A DNA stretch of 64,000 nucleotides from Coriobacteriaceae bacterium (GCA_902363125.1 CABIZD010000005.1:1-64000); one strand, 5' to 3'. Positions 52,877 to 62,442 are shown, counted from the first letter of the stretch. The notes: generated by a model from the sequence alone, not told the origin. A program made the numbers and translations.

Positions 52877-53706
52877 GCAAGCATTCCTCCCCTGCACTTA
52901 CCATGCGCGATGCGCTCTACGAGGCTCCCGGCCCCAAGATGCGCGCCAAGATTCGCATCGGCACCGCTATCTCGCTCGTTGCCGTCGCCGTGCTCGTCGT
53001 CCTGGTACTGCAGCGCTTTTATGTGACCGGCCAGCTTTCGGTCCACTATTGGTATTTCTTTACGCACCTCACCACCTGGAAGTTCTTGCTTGCCGGCTTT
53101 GAGGGCACCGTTAAAGTCGCACTCACCGCTGGCGCCATCGCGCTGGTGCTGGGCCTAGCCCTTATGCTCGGCCGCACCAGCGACATTAAGCCGCTCCAGC
53201 TGGTTTGCCGTGTGCTCACCGATTTCTTCCGCGGTGTGCCGAGCCTGCTGTTTATCTACTTCTTCTTTTTGGTGCTGCCCCAGTACAAGATCTCGCTGCC
53301 GTCGTTTTGGATGCTCACGCTTCCCGTCGCGCTCGCTGCAGCCGGCGTGCTGGCCGAGATTTTCCGCGCCGGCGTCAATGCCGTGCCGCGCGGCCAGGTC
53401 GAGGCCGCCCAGGCGCTCGGTCTCTCCAAGGCCAAAATCACCTTTAAAATCGTGTTGCCGCAGGCTATTCGGTTTATCATTCCGTCGTTGATTTCGCAGC
53501 TTGTGGTCGTAGTCAAAGACACCACCGTCGCCTATGTGGTGAGCTACCCCGACCTCATGCAAAACGCCCGCGTGCTCATTACCAACTACGACGCCCTCGT
53601 GTCGGTCTACCTGGTAATCGCGGTCATCTACATCCTCATCAACGTCGCGATCAACAAGGCCGCTGTCTATGTTTCGCACAAGACCGGCGCGACCATCATC
53701 CGCTAA
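52873..53706 (+). CDS. Amino-acid ABC transporter permease 2
   Basis: A 277-residue permease of the same family with a longer N-terminus (about 45 residues). The EAA loop is VEAAQALGLSKAKITFKIVLPQAI near 175-198. Pairs with permease 1 as a heterodimer. Confidence 0.92.
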   Translation: MSKHSSPALTMRDALYEAPGPKMRAKIRIGTAISLVAVAVLVVLVLQRFYVTGQLSVHYWYFFTHLTTWKFLLAGFEGTVKVALTAGAIALVLGLALMLGRTSDIKPLQLVCRVLTDFFRGVPSLLFIYFFFLVLPQYKISLPSFWMLTLPVALAAAGVLAEIFRAGVNAVPRGQVEAAQALGLSKAKITFKIVLPQAIRFIIPSLISQLVVVVKDTTVAYVVSYPDLMQNARVLITNYDALVSVYLVIAVIYILINVAINKAAVYVSHKTGATIIR

Positions 53707-53742
53707 CGCTTTACCATTTCGAGTCATAAGGAGCCGAGCACC

Positions 53743-54507
53743 ATGGCACAGAGCACCTCTTCCACCGGCAATCAGCCGCTGATCGAGCTCAGACACGTCG
53801 ATAAGCACTATGGCGATCTGCACGTCCTCAACGACATCAATCTCTCGGTCGACCGCGGCGAGGTCGTCGTTGTGATTGGACCCTCGGGCTCGGGCAAGTC
53901 GACCATGTGCCGCACCATCAACCGTCTGGAAACCATCGACTCGGGCGAGATCCTCATCGAGGGCGAGCCCCTGCCGCAGGAAGGCAAGGATCTTGCCCGC
54001 ATGCGTGCCGAGCTGGGCATGGTGTTTCAGCAGTTCAACCTGTTCGCACATATGACCGTCCTGCAGAACGTCATGCTGGGACCGGTCGACGTACTGGGTG
54101 TCTCCAAGGACGAGGCCCGCGAGCGCGCCATGGACCTGCTGGGCCGCGTGGGCGTTGCCGAGCAGGCCGATAAGGTGCCCGCACAGCTTTCGGGCGGCCA
54201 ACAGCAGCGCGTAGCCATCGCCCGCTCGCTTGCCATGCAACCCAAGGCCATGCTTTTTGACGAGCCCACGAGCGCCCTTGACCCCGAGATGATCAACGAG
54301 GTGCTCGAGGTCATGGTCCGTCTAGCCCAGCAGGGCATGACGATGATCGTCATCACGCACGAGATGAACTTCGCACGCCGCGTTGCCGATCGCGTCGTGT
54401 TTATGGCCGACGGCCAGATCGTGGAAACCGGCACACCCGACGAGTTCTTCGACCATCCCCAGACCAAGCGCGCCCAGGACTTCCTCAACTCCATCAAGGG
54501 GCACTAG
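53743..54507 (+). CDS. glnQ: Amino-acid ABC transporter ATPase (GlnQ-type)
   Basis: A 254-residue ATPase that drives polar amino-acid uptake. Walker A GPSGSGKST (near 46-54), Q-loop VFQQFNLF, signature LSGGQQQRVAIARSLAM, Walker B AMLFDEPTSALDPE, and switch His in VITHEMNFARRVADR. ATG follows AAGGAG. Together with the two permeases and the lipoprotein it forms a complete importer. Confidence 0.95.
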   Translation: MAQSTSSTGNQPLIELRHVDKHYGDLHVLNDINLSVDRGEVVVVIGPSGSGKSTMCRTINRLETIDSGEILIEGEPLPQEGKDLARMRAELGMVFQQFNLFAHMTVLQNVMLGPVDVLGVSKDEARERAMDLLGRVGVAEQADKVPAQLSGGQQQRVAIARSLAMQPKAMLFDEPTSALDPEMINEVLEVMVRLAQQGMTMIVITHEMNFARRVADRVVFMADGQIVETGTPDEFFDHPQTKRAQDFLNSIKGH

Positions 54508-54517
54508 CCAGCCACCC

Positions 54518-54551
54518 CGTGGGACAAATCCATTGAGAGTGTTGTCCCACG
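54518..54551. repeat. Inverted repeat CGTGGGACAA / TTGTCCCACG
   Basis: 10-bp perfect arms 14 bases apart, just past the ATPase gene. No U-run, so either weak terminator or dispersed palindrome. Confidence 0.6.
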
Positions 54552-54594
54552 TCTCTCATGTGCCCTGTCACCTTCAGATTCGAAAGCAACACCT

Positions 54595-55404
54595 ATGATC
54601 GGAACCCGTACTTCCTCGTCCTATACCCCGCACGTCGACGTTGCCCCCGCCAACCGTCCGCTCATCCTAGTGGCGCCGCGTTGGGAAGAAGCGAAGCCCT
54701 ATTTGAGCGAGACGCTCTCCCCCAACGAGGAAATCGCAAGTGTCTTTGTCGATGCCATTCTTGCCGCCGGTGGCCTGCCGCTGCAGATGTCCATTACCGA
54801 AGACGTCGATGTTATCCGTCATTACGTGGAAATCGCCGACGGCATCGCCATTCCCGGCGGCCCCGATGTCAATCCCAAACGTTGGGGCGATGATCGACCC
54901 TACGACCCCACCCTCTGCTGCGAGATCCGCGATAGCTTTGAGTTTAAGCTGGTCGGCGAGGTGCTCCGCGCCAAAAAGCCGCTCTTTACCACCTGCCGCG
55001 GCACGCAGCTGCTCAATGTCGCCACTGGCGGCACCCTGTGCATGGACGTGCCGAGCCTGGGCGCTCGCGAGGGCCGCACGCAGTGGCGCCACACCCACGT
55101 GCTCAACGACCCCGTGCATCCCGTCGAGGTCGTGCCGGGCTCGCTGCTGGAGCGCGCAGTTGGCGGGCACAGGCTGATCCAGACCAACTCCGCACACCAC
55201 TGCTGCGTCGATCGTCTGGGCAAGAGCACGCGCTTGGTCGCCAAGGCAACCGACGGCGTTCCCGAGTGCATCGAAATCGAAGGCCAGCCATTCTGTCTAG
55301 GCGTGCAATGGCACCCTGAGTACACGTGGAAGACGCTCGAGACCGACTTTAACCTGTGGAAGTCGTTTGTCGAGGCAGCAGCAAAGGTTAAGCAGGCCCG
55401 CTAG
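54595..55404 (+). CDS. Class-I glutamine-amidotransferase-like hydrolase (PuuD/C26 family)
   Basis: A 269-residue enzyme of the peptidase C26 group, which includes gamma-glutamyl-GABA hydrolase PuuD. The nucleophile is the Cys in PLFTTCRGTQLLNVATGGTL (near 123), the oxyanion loop GGPDVNPKRWG, and the catalytic His/Glu in QWHPE near the C-terminus. Position after a polar amino-acid importer suggests it splits an imported gamma-glutamyl compound; this is inference. The start has a weak ribosome site. Confidence 0.85.
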   Translation: MIGTRTSSSYTPHVDVAPANRPLILVAPRWEEAKPYLSETLSPNEEIASVFVDAILAAGGLPLQMSITEDVDVIRHYVEIADGIAIPGGPDVNPKRWGDDRPYDPTLCCEIRDSFEFKLVGEVLRAKKPLFTTCRGTQLLNVATGGTLCMDVPSLGAREGRTQWRHTHVLNDPVHPVEVVPGSLLERAVGGHRLIQTNSAHHCCVDRLGKSTRLVAKATDGVPECIEIEGQPFCLGVQWHPEYTWKTLETDFNLWKSFVEAAAKVKQAR

Positions 55405-55438
55405 CTCGCGAATCACGCAGGCTTAAACCTTCCATGCC

Positions 55439-55474
55439 GGGGGGGCGGACACCAGCCACGGTACCCGCCCCCCC
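55439..55474. terminator. Terminator between the C26 hydrolase and the ABC permease genes
   Basis: GGGGGGCGG and CCGCCCCCC stem with TGTATTT on the plus side; between convergent genes, so it can serve both. Confidence 0.75.
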
Positions 55475-55514
55475 TGTATTTGGTATGCTCGGTATGATTT
55501 TCCCTCACAAACAA

Positions 55515-56333
55515 TCAAAGAAATCTCGACCGCAATCGGTCGACGGTAAAGCAAATGATAAAAACGCTTGCTACGTTTATTAGGCAGTCAATTAGAATCG
55601 AAATGCATTGACTATTCCCCAACGGGGTCACGCCACAAATCCACATGAGCATCGAGGCTGGAAGCGGAAGCATGGAATTGGTCCCGAGCTGTATGTAGAT
55701 CGCTATGACGTTGACAAGCAACAGCATGCCAATCGGACCGAAGCCGGACCCAAAATAGGAAACAACGATCACGCAAGAGACCACGTATGCAAGGCAGACG
55801 ACACTCGCCAGAAGAAGTCGATAGCAAAATACATGCAGGTCGAAATACTGCCGAGCATCCAAAACGATTACGCAGTTAAGACAGTACAAAACGACACTCG
55901 ACAGGACAAACGCGCCCAAAAGGGCAAAAGAAGACAGCACCACTCGCGCAACGATAGCGCACACACGCTTCCCTCCCCGAGCCTCCGACAGCCCCCACGG
56001 TTCCTCAATAAAGCCCGAACTGACAAAGCACGGCACAATGCAAGCCGCGATGAACGGAAAGAACAATGCATGAGCCAACGGGGCTACGTTGAACAGCAGA
56101 CCGCGAAAAACCTCTGCATTACCAAATAGAAGGACATCCTCCGCCGATAGCCGAAGCGTCGGGTCTGGGAAAAAGCCCAAGAAACTGTTCTCACGGAGGC
56201 TGCAGAACCACATCGGGAAAGAATTAAGCTGCAATACCACCATGCACGCATAAATTACCAGGATTAAGGCGTACGTCCATTTGCTCACATGCTTCAATTC
56301 TGACTGGAGAAGTCTTTTAATCTGACGAGCCAT
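55515..56333 (-). CDS. ABC-2-type membrane protein B
   Basis: A 272-residue membrane protein with six helices, resembling small ABC-2 permeases of bacteriocin-immunity or antibiotic-efflux systems. The start is chosen at 56333 (MARQIKRLL) because GGGGGTG precedes it; a GTG at 56342 is possible. It overlaps the preceding permease gene. Codon use is A+T-richer than the genome average, hinting at transfer. Function is inferred from the ATPase next door. Confidence 0.8.
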   Translation of the reverse strand: MARQIKRLLQSELKHVSKWTYALILVIYACMVVLQLNSFPMWFCSLRENSFLGFFPDPTLRLSAEDVLLFGNAEVFRGLLFNVAPLAHALFFPFIAACIVPCFVSSGFIEEPWGLSEARGGKRVCAIVARVVLSSFALLGAFVLSSVVLYCLNCVIVLDARQYFDLHVFCYRLLLASVVCLAYVVSCVIVVSYFGSGFGPIGMLLLVNVIAIYIQLGTNSMLPLPASMLMWICGVTPLGNSQCISILIDCLINVASVFIICFTVDRLRSRFL

Positions 56334-57141
56334 TGAGCACACCCCCAGCGCGAAAGCTCAAGAGAGCGTAAATCAATACCGACAGACAGCTGGCTGCCGC
56401 GCCATATCCCAGAAGCGTCAGCTGCCCCATATCGCTATACCCAAGGGCACATCCGACTCCAAGGTACGGCCCCGGAAGAAAGAAGATCCATCGCAAGGAC
56501 GGTATGGGCGTCTGAAGGTAAGTTCCGTAGAGCGTCAAGCTCATGACAAATCCAATTATTATCGCAGCCCCGCTCAATACAGCGCTGCCTGTAATCCGAT
56601 AGATGGTCACCGTCTCCAGCGCAACCGATATCACCAATACGGCGTTGACTATCATTGCGGGCAAAAATGCAGTTAGCATGTCGTGCGAGTAGTTATGCCC
56701 TCCACGTATTATGGCTATTGCAAAAAGAAGAAGGCAAAGCGCACTATATGCTGCGCCGATTATTAAAGAAGACGAAAGTACATGTGCCAGAGCCCCGTTA
56801 AAGCGGGCAAGACCTCTTGCTGAAGAAATTCGGCATCCCTCTTCATAGCCACGCTCCTGTAGGATTACCAGGCAAACGATGAGCGGCACAAACAGAGATG
56901 TGCCGGCAAAGGCGCTACGCACAAGGGACTCATCGGGTGCAGAAGGATCGATTACATTCCAGCAGAAGCCAATATCCTCCCCAAAAACGCTATTGCCAAA
57001 GGCGAGCAACGTTGTTCCGTTTTTTAGAAAGATGCCGAAGAGAAGGCCGAACGCCAGCATAAGCGTAAGACCAAACTTCGCCGGAAACATCCTGTGCAAA
57101 CGCATCATATCTGCCTTTATGGGATGGATCGCCCGCTTCAT
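56317..57141 (-). CDS. ABC-2-type membrane protein A
   Basis: A 274-residue, six-helix protein, paired with the next gene. It overlaps the ATPase by four bases (ATGA-type), so the three genes form one unit. It is distantly like its neighbour in size and layout (large loop between helices 1 and 2), as expected for a heterodimeric exporter. Confidence 0.8.
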   Translation of the reverse strand: MKRAIHPIKADMMRLHRMFPAKFGLTLMLAFGLLFGIFLKNGTTLLAFGNSVFGEDIGFCWNVIDPSAPDESLVRSAFAGTSLFVPLIVCLVILQERGYEEGCRISSARGLARFNGALAHVLSSSLIIGAAYSALCLLLFAIAIIRGGHNYSHDMLTAFLPAMIVNAVLVISVALETVTIYRITGSAVLSGAAIIIGFVMSLTLYGTYLQTPIPSLRWIFFLPGPYLGVGCALGYSDMGQLTLLGYGAAASCLSVLIYALLSFRAGGVLNGSSD

Positions 57142-57899
57142 AGCGAGACCGCCTTCATCAAGCGCCTGTAATACTCTTTTAGGGACGATGCCTCATCCCT
57201 TATGACGTCCATCGGTTCCTTTTTCAGCAGTTCGCCGTCATGGATAAACACGCAACTTGTTGCAACTGATGCCAACTCATCCAAATCATGGCTAGAGATG
57301 AGCATGGTCTTACCCTGTTCTCGATTCAATCGACCGATAAGGGCCCATATACTCTCGATGCCCAGCGGGTCCAACCCGTTTGCTGGCTCATCAAAAATAA
57401 GCAGATCAGTGTCACCCAACAAAGCTGTAGCTATATCCAGCCGCCGTTTCATTCCCAGAGAAAAACTGCTCACGCTCTTTTTCTCTTCGACATCCAGCCC
57501 GACTAGGCTCAAAACGCGAGGAATCTCACGATTCGCATCAAGCCCCCATTCCGAACATCGGATTTGGAGATTCTCAACCGCACTGAGGGATTGGTATGCT
57601 CCACTGGAATCTGGCACATAGCCGACACGCGTCCGCATCAGGCCAAGCTCTCTTTTTGATTTGCCTCCAAAGAGCTCCACGCTCCCCGAAGATGGCTCGC
57701 AGAGGCCCAAGACGATTTTAATAAGCGTGCTTTTGCCCGCACCGTTTGCACCGACAAGGGCACAGAGCTCAGACTGATGCACCTCGAAGGAAACGTCATG
57801 CAAAACGTGCCGTTTCCCGTAGCGTTTTGAAACTTCTGATAGCTTTATTGCTGATGCGTTCATTGGACCCCCGTTCTGCTTGATAGAAAAACCGCTCAT
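57138..57899 (-). CDS. ABC transporter ATPase (BcrA/CcmA-like)
   Basis: A 253-residue ATPase. Walker A GANGAGKST near 43-51, signature FSLGMKRRLDIATALLGD and Walker B LLIFDEPANGLDPLG. The signature begins FSLG rather than LSGGQ, typical of drug/lantibiotic-immunity ATPases. With the two membrane proteins it forms an exporter or immunity system; substrate unknown. Start at 57899 follows GAAGGAA. Confidence 0.88.
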   Translation of the reverse strand: MSGFSIKQNGGPMNASAIKLSEVSKRYGKRHVLHDVSFEVHQSELCALVGANGAGKSTLIKIVLGLCEPSSGSVELFGGKSKRELGLMRTRVGYVPDSSGAYQSLSAVENLQIRCSEWGLDANREIPRVLSLVGLDVEEKKSVSSFSLGMKRRLDIATALLGDTDLLIFDEPANGLDPLGIESIWALIGRLNREQGKTMLISSHDLDELASVATSCVFIHDGELLKKEPMDVIRDEASSLKEYYRRLMKAVSL

Positions 57900-57978
57900 A
57901 TCGTTCCTTCTTTCCTTTATCGTTTTCCATGGTTGTTATTGTTTTTCGATAACTCATATTTGTCAAGATAATCTAAAA

Positions 57979-58009
57979 GAAGGGACCCGTGTTGGACACG
58001 GGTCCCTTC
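57979..58009 (-). terminator. Terminator of the XRE gene
   Basis: GAAGGGACCCGTG and its complement form a 13-bp stem with a 5-base loop, followed by TTTTAG on the minus strand. Confidence 0.9.
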
Positions 58010-58043
58010 ACGCTGATACTTCGTTTTAGTTGTTCGCCTTAAG

Positions 58044-58373
58044 CTACTCGTCACTCAAATCGACAGCAAAGACTGATGTCGGAAGCGACGCCTCATTGCC
58101 TCCGCCGTCCCGCATCTGTCTCACGACATTTTTTGCGCGCTCGACAATAAGCTCCTCAAGCTCTTTCTCGCTCACGCGCTGAATAATATCTCCCGGTTGA
58201 CAATCAAGCTCATCACAGATATCGAGAAGCGTCTTTAGGCGAATGGCTTTTATCTTTCCGTTTCTAAGCTTTGAAATATTAGCCGGAGTATGCCCCGTCG
58301 CCCGAATCAGATCAGCGCTGGTCTTTCCGGTCTTAAGCAGCTGCGTCTCAAGCTCGATGATGAGATAGCTCAT
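58044..58373 (-). CDS. XRE/Cro-type regulator
   Basis: A 109-residue DNA-binding protein. A Cro/C1-type helix-turn-helix covers about 14-65 (TSADLIRATGHTPANISKLR, and LKTLLDICDELDCQPGDII). The tail (70-109) is acidic. In other bacteria such YozG-like regulators sit next to DUF2975 membrane proteins, as here. Its start follows AGGAGG, which overlaps the stop of the upstream gene, so the two are coupled. Confidence 0.88.
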   Translation of the reverse strand: MSYLIIELETQLLKTGKTSADLIRATGHTPANISKLRNGKIKAIRLKTLLDICDELDCQPGDIIQRVSEKELEELIVERAKNVVRQMRDGGGNEASLPTSVFAVDLSDE

Positions 58374-58381
58374 GTTTCCTC

Positions 58382-58942
58382 CTACACAAGCTCGTCAGAC
58401 TGCTCTTGGAGCAGCGAGGCATAACTCCAGATCGCCGAGATAAACAAACAGACAACTGCGCCGATAAACGACCCCGTATCAAAGGTAGCGCCTTGGCAAA
58501 TCTCAATAACGAAGGAATGAGGCACGATGTAAAGCTCCAGTCCGCCAATGGTGAGATTGACCGATCCATAGGCACCAACAAGCGAAACCGCGGCGTTAAC
58601 AGCAAAGGCCAGCGCGAGAACACGGATAAGCCACACATGCGTCTTGGTAAAGGGCGAGACGCCTCGCGAGATATTACGGCTGATCCCGCACAGAACGGCA
58701 AGCGAAATACCCACGACGAGTGCCAGGCACAGTCCGCTTGGGATAACGATGCACCCGCCATTGAGAAGCGTCACGACACCGAAAGCATCGACAGAAGCAA
58801 CGTTTGCAACCGCATACCAGATCACGTAAACAACCAGTGCGGCAAAAGCGACGAGCATCCCTGCAAAAACGGCTGCCATGCAAAAACCAAGCTTCCTGAT
58901 ATTTTCGCCCGCCTTGGCCATACGCTGAACGCTGTTGGACAT
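58382..58942 (-). CDS. DUF2975 membrane protein
   Basis: A 186-residue protein with four helices (about 20-45, 60-90, 105-130, 155-178), matching the DUF2975 family. It is partner of the XRE regulator; together they may form a membrane-coupled switch, but no function is proven. The frame opens at 59104; GAGGGTGAG precedes the ATG at 58942, so I start there. Confidence 0.8.
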   Translation of the reverse strand: MSNSVQRMAKAGENIRKLGFCMAAVFAGMLVAFAALVVYVIWYAVANVASVDAFGVVTLLNGGCIVIPSGLCLALVVGISLAVLCGISRNISRGVSPFTKTHVWLIRVLALAFAVNAAVSLVGAYGSVNLTIGGLELYIVPHSFVIEICQGATFDTGSFIGAVVCLFISAIWSYASLLQEQSDELV

Positions 58943-59084
58943 ACACTCACCCTCATCGACTCTATCGTTATTCGAACAGTTTATCGAACAACGATATAGA
59001 TTGCATACGGAAAGCCCCGCCAGTGCGCATAGGCCATTCACTAATCGGAAGGGGTGAGAGTGGATTTTTGGACACGTATCGAAC

Positions 59085-59148
59085 GAGAGTGGATAATCTC
59101 CCACTTTGAGGCCGCCACCGGGCCTAAAACGGGAGATTATCCACTCTC
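59085..59148. repeat. 64-bp nested palindrome
   Basis: GAGAGTGGATAATCTCCC (59085-59102) and its perfect complement (59131-59148) around a smaller AGGCC/GGGCCT stem. A partial direct copy of the left arm begins at 59056. Lies between the Hpt gene and the DUF2975 gene. Confidence 0.85.
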
Positions 59149-59172
59149 ATAGTCATCAAAGCTCGCATGCTC

Positions 59173-59529
59173 TTATTCAGCCGCCTCGCGCAGGGCCGAC
59201 ATCGTGGCCGCATATTGCTGCTGCAGCGCATGCATTCCCTCACGAGCGCCGTCAACGGCATCGGCACCGCGCAGCGCTTCGGTCACCACGACCGCCGGCT
59301 CGTACAGATTATCGAATCCCAGGTTCTGGCTCACGCCCTTGAGCGTGTGCGCTGCCATAAACGCACCTTCGGCGTCTCCTGCCGCCATGGCGGCCTCCAG
59401 CTTGTCCATGCTCTCGTCATCCAAAAACTTGAGGGCAAAGCGGGCAAGCATTTCCTCGCCCATCAGCCGAGCGCACGCGTCATCATAATTAGCGCCGATC
59501 TTCTCATACGCCTCACGCATGGAAATCAT
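59173..59529 (-). CDS. Hpt-domain phosphotransfer protein
   Basis: A 118-residue, all-helical histidine-phosphotransfer protein. The phosphorylated His is in AAHTLKGVSQNLG near 60-72, the classic HxxKG motif. It has no kinase domain, so it relays phosphate between a kinase and receiver. It lies 23 bp downstream of the GGDEF-REC-HD-GYP gene, whose receiver domain is the natural partner. ATG at 59529 follows AAAGGAG. Confidence 0.88.
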   Translation of the reverse strand: MISMREAYEKIGANYDDACARLMGEEMLARFALKFLDDESMDKLEAAMAAGDAEGAFMAAHTLKGVSQNLGFDNLYEPAVVVTEALRGADAVDGAREGMHALQQQYAATMSALREAAE

Positions 59530-59552
59530 GGATTAAAACTCCTTTGGTCAAA

Positions 59553-61433
59553 CTAAATCGTGGGAAACGCGACAACGTCGGCGGGGCGTGCCAACGTCTC
59601 GGCAATACGGTCTTGCACCTCGAGCAGGCAGTCGAGCAACAGCGGGTTAAAGGTGCCGCACTTACCGTCCAGGATCATCTGGATTGCCTCCTTGTGCGGG
59701 ATAGCGTCTTTGTATACGCGCACGCTCGTCAGCGCATCGTACACGTCAGCCACCGAAACCACCTGCGCGGCGATGGGGATATCGTCGCCCTTAAGGCCAT
59801 CGGGATAACCCTTGCCGTCCCAGCGCCCGTGGTGCCAACGCGCAATCTGGTACGCATATTCCATAAGCGCATTACCGGCGTGATGGCTACCCAGCTCAAG
59901 CAGCATGTCGGCGCCGATCGTGGTATGCGTCTTCATAATCTCGAACTCATCGGGCGTAAGGCGTCCGGGCTTGTTGAGAATCGCATCGTCAATCGACATC
60001 TTGCCGATATCGTGCAGCGCCGAAGCCAGGGCGATCGTAGAGCGTTCCTCATTGTCGAGGGAGACCGTGCCGCTACGCTGGACCAGACAGCCAAGCAGCA
60101 GCTCGGTCAGCTTCTCGATGTTCGTAACGTGCCTGCCGCTCTCGCCGTTGCGAAGCTCCATGACGCCGGCCATGATGTCGATGAGCATGCGACTGTTCTT
60201 GACGCGCTCGTTGTACTGCTGGGACAGCAGGCTCGTCAGGCGGCGCTGTTTGGCGTACAGGCGGATGGTGTTGCTTACGCGGCGGCGCACGATACGGGAG
60301 TCAAACGGGCGGTTGATATAGTCCGAGGCGCCCAGCTCGTACGCGCGCAGAACCATATCATCGGAATCTTCGCTCGAAATCATGATGACAGGCAGATTGT
60401 CGATACCCGTTCGGCGCGACAGATCGGCCAGCACCTCAAAGCCGCTTATGCCCGGCATGACAATGTCCAGCATCACGAGCGACAACTCATCGCCATAGCG
60501 GTCGACCATGTCGAGCGCTATACGACCGTTATCGGCCTCGAGGATGCAATACTCGTCCTTGAGCATCTCGCTGAGAATGGCTCGGTTCATCTCGGAGTCA
60601 TCGATAATAAGCACCAAGGGCTTTTCGCTTTGGAAGGCCTCGATGGAATCGGCATCGGTCACGACCGTACCGGCTTTTGCCTTAGCGCGGCTCAATAACT
60701 GGGCAGCGCGGCCAACGCCCTCATCGACCGTCTCGCCATGAATGCGAACGCCACCAACACATGCCGTCAAGCTCACGTACTCATGGCCCGGAATAATCGT
60801 GGAACGAACGGCATCGGACACCTGATGCAGGCGACGGGTGAAGTCATCGGAGGGAATATTGGGCATGACAACCACAAACTTGTCGCAGCCATAGCGCACA
60901 AGCTCGTCAGTCGAACGAATTCCACTGCGTATGGCTGTCGCCACAGCACCGAGCGCAAGGTCGCCGGCATGACGGCCACATGTATCGTTGAAGACCCTAA
61001 AATCATCAAGGTCGATCATCGCAACGCCGGCATTCATGCGGGCGCTTCGGAGCTTTTCCTCGTAATATCGGCGATTGCGCACATTCGTCAGCACGTCGGT
61101 GTAGACAAGGTCCTCTTCTGCGGCCTCTTGCTCATCGATCGGACGCACCATCAGCAAGACGTGAGGCTCGCCCTCGACCTTCAGAGGGCGCAGACGGGCG
61201 CGGTACTCAATACCATCATTGAGCAGCTGCTCCGACACCTCACCCGAATCTGCCAAGGCCTCAAGACTCGACTGACGCAGACAAGGGCAGCGATCGCCGG
61301 CGAGCAGGCAGTTAGGCTCGCTCTTAATCTGATCGGCCGACAGCAAACGCACCACGGGGTAGGTCTTCGCGACGCGGGCGACCTCAGCGGCAGCCTCCTC
61401 GTCGGTTAGATTGACCTCGTGATTATTGAGCAT
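59553..61433 (-). CDS. GGDEF-REC-HD-GYP signalling protein
   Basis: A 626-residue multi-domain regulator. Order: N-terminal sensor-like region (1-110), GGDEF domain (about 110-275; DVLTNVRNRRYYEEKL start), receiver (about 285-405; IIDDSEMNR and MLDIVMPGISGFE with the phosphorylated Asp), HD-GYP phosphodiesterase (about 425-610; LHDIGK, THTTIGADML, and WHHGRWDGKGYPDGL). The GGDEF active loop reads YGCDKF instead of GGDEF, so it is probably not a diguanylate cyclase, while the HD-GYP motifs are complete and may cut cyclic di-GMP. Its Hpt partner is next door. Confidence 0.9.
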   Translation of the reverse strand: MLNNHEVNLTDEEAAAEVARVAKTYPVVRLLSADQIKSEPNCLLAGDRCPCLRQSSLEALADSGEVSEQLLNDGIEYRARLRPLKVEGEPHVLLMVRPIDEQEAAEEDLVYTDVLTNVRNRRYYEEKLRSARMNAGVAMIDLDDFRVFNDTCGRHAGDLALGAVATAIRSGIRSTDELVRYGCDKFVVVMPNIPSDDFTRRLHQVSDAVRSTIIPGHEYVSLTACVGGVRIHGETVDEGVGRAAQLLSRAKAKAGTVVTDADSIEAFQSEKPLVLIIDDSEMNRAILSEMLKDEYCILEADNGRIALDMVDRYGDELSLVMLDIVMPGISGFEVLADLSRRTGIDNLPVIMISSEDSDDMVLRAYELGASDYINRPFDSRIVRRRVSNTIRLYAKQRRLTSLLSQQYNERVKNSRMLIDIMAGVMELRNGESGRHVTNIEKLTELLLGCLVQRSGTVSLDNEERSTIALASALHDIGKMSIDDAILNKPGRLTPDEFEIMKTHTTIGADMLLELGSHHAGNALMEYAYQIARWHHGRWDGKGYPDGLKGDDIPIAAQVVSVADVYDALTSVRVYKDAIPHKEAIQMILDGKCGTFNPLLLDCLLEVQDRIAETLARPADVVAFPTI

Positions 61434-61644
61434 ATGGGGCCCTTTCGATAGTTTCGCATGGTAGCGGTGGGTTCCAAATGCTACAAGGGTAACACCTTGT
61501 CGATGCAGGTAAGTACGTGAATGCTGTTACATTTTTATGAGTTGGCAGGCGGCGCGATTGAAGTCGCAGACGTGAGATTTTGAGCACATTTGTTAACACG
61601 GCCGAAACGTTTGCGGGTGAAGCCTGCTTTAGCCATTGCGGGTG

Positions 61645-62442
61645 TTAGAGCCCCAGGATGCCACGGACAGCCCGGGCAGCCGCTGCCGGGCGATCGCGCA
61701 GGCCGTTGTGCGCGCCCGGGATCGTCACGAGAAGACAATCGAGATATTCGGCAGCCGCTCGCGTGCCAGCCTCGCGGGGCGTGCCAATCGAGAGCTCGCC
61801 CAGGAGCACGGCGGCCACCGTTTTTGACGCGCGAACGCTATCCCAATCGGGAACGCAGGTCATAGTAATCCCGTATTCGTTTGCCATGAAACTGCGGCCG
61901 TTGCGCAGGGCATGCTTGGCTTCTGCTTCGGTCGTTCCAGGAGCCTCGGGGTCCAAGTCGCCGAGGGCTCCCAAGAAAAGCCGGAGCGCCCTTGAAACCT
62001 TCCCAGCCGCAATCATATCGAGCAAAACCGGAGCTGCGCCCATGCCGACGCCTTCGGCCGACACAGCCGGCTCATGCAGAATCGCACGGGCGACGAGGTG
62101 GGGTTCGGTACGAAGAAGCTCCAACGCCACCAACGTACCGGCGCTGTGCGCAAGCACATTTGTCGGAGCGCCAACGTGTTCGATCACGGCTTGCAGGTCG
62201 GCGGCCTGAGCGGCAAGATCATAGCTGCCGTCTGCCGCATCGCTGCTGCCACCACAGCCGCGGCGGTCGTAGACAATTACGCGGTAGTTGCGACTGAGCT
62301 CACAAGCGATGCTGTCGAAAAATGTGCCGTCGACACAAGCGCCGTGCACGCACACCAAGGCAGGAGTATCAGGTGACACATCCGGGCCGGCATATTCGCG
62401 ACAGGCGATCGTGGTGCCCGCATTCTCGACCGTAAAATTCAT
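61645..62442 (-). CDS. Alpha/beta hydrolase
   Basis: A 265-residue alpha/beta-hydrolase fold enzyme. LVCVHGACVDGTFF is the oxyanion-hole HG region, YDRRGCGGSSD follows, and the nucleophile serine is in LAHSAGT (near 100; GxSxG variant AHSAG). The C-terminal His is in IPGAHNG. Esterase or peptidase type; substrate unknown. About 200 bp of empty A+T-richer DNA separate it from the HD-GYP gene. Confidence 0.87.
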   Translation of the reverse strand: MNFTVENAGTTIACREYAGPDVSPDTPALVCVHGACVDGTFFDSIACELSRNYRVIVYDRRGCGGSSDAADGSYDLAAQAADLQAVIEHVGAPTNVLAHSAGTLVALELLRTEPHLVARAILHEPAVSAEGVGMGAAPVLLDMIAAGKVSRALRLFLGALGDLDPEAPGTTEAEAKHALRNGRSFMANEYGITMTCVPDWDSVRASKTVAAVLLGELSIGTPREAGTRAAAEYLDCLLVTIPGAHNGLRDRPAAAARAVRGILGL

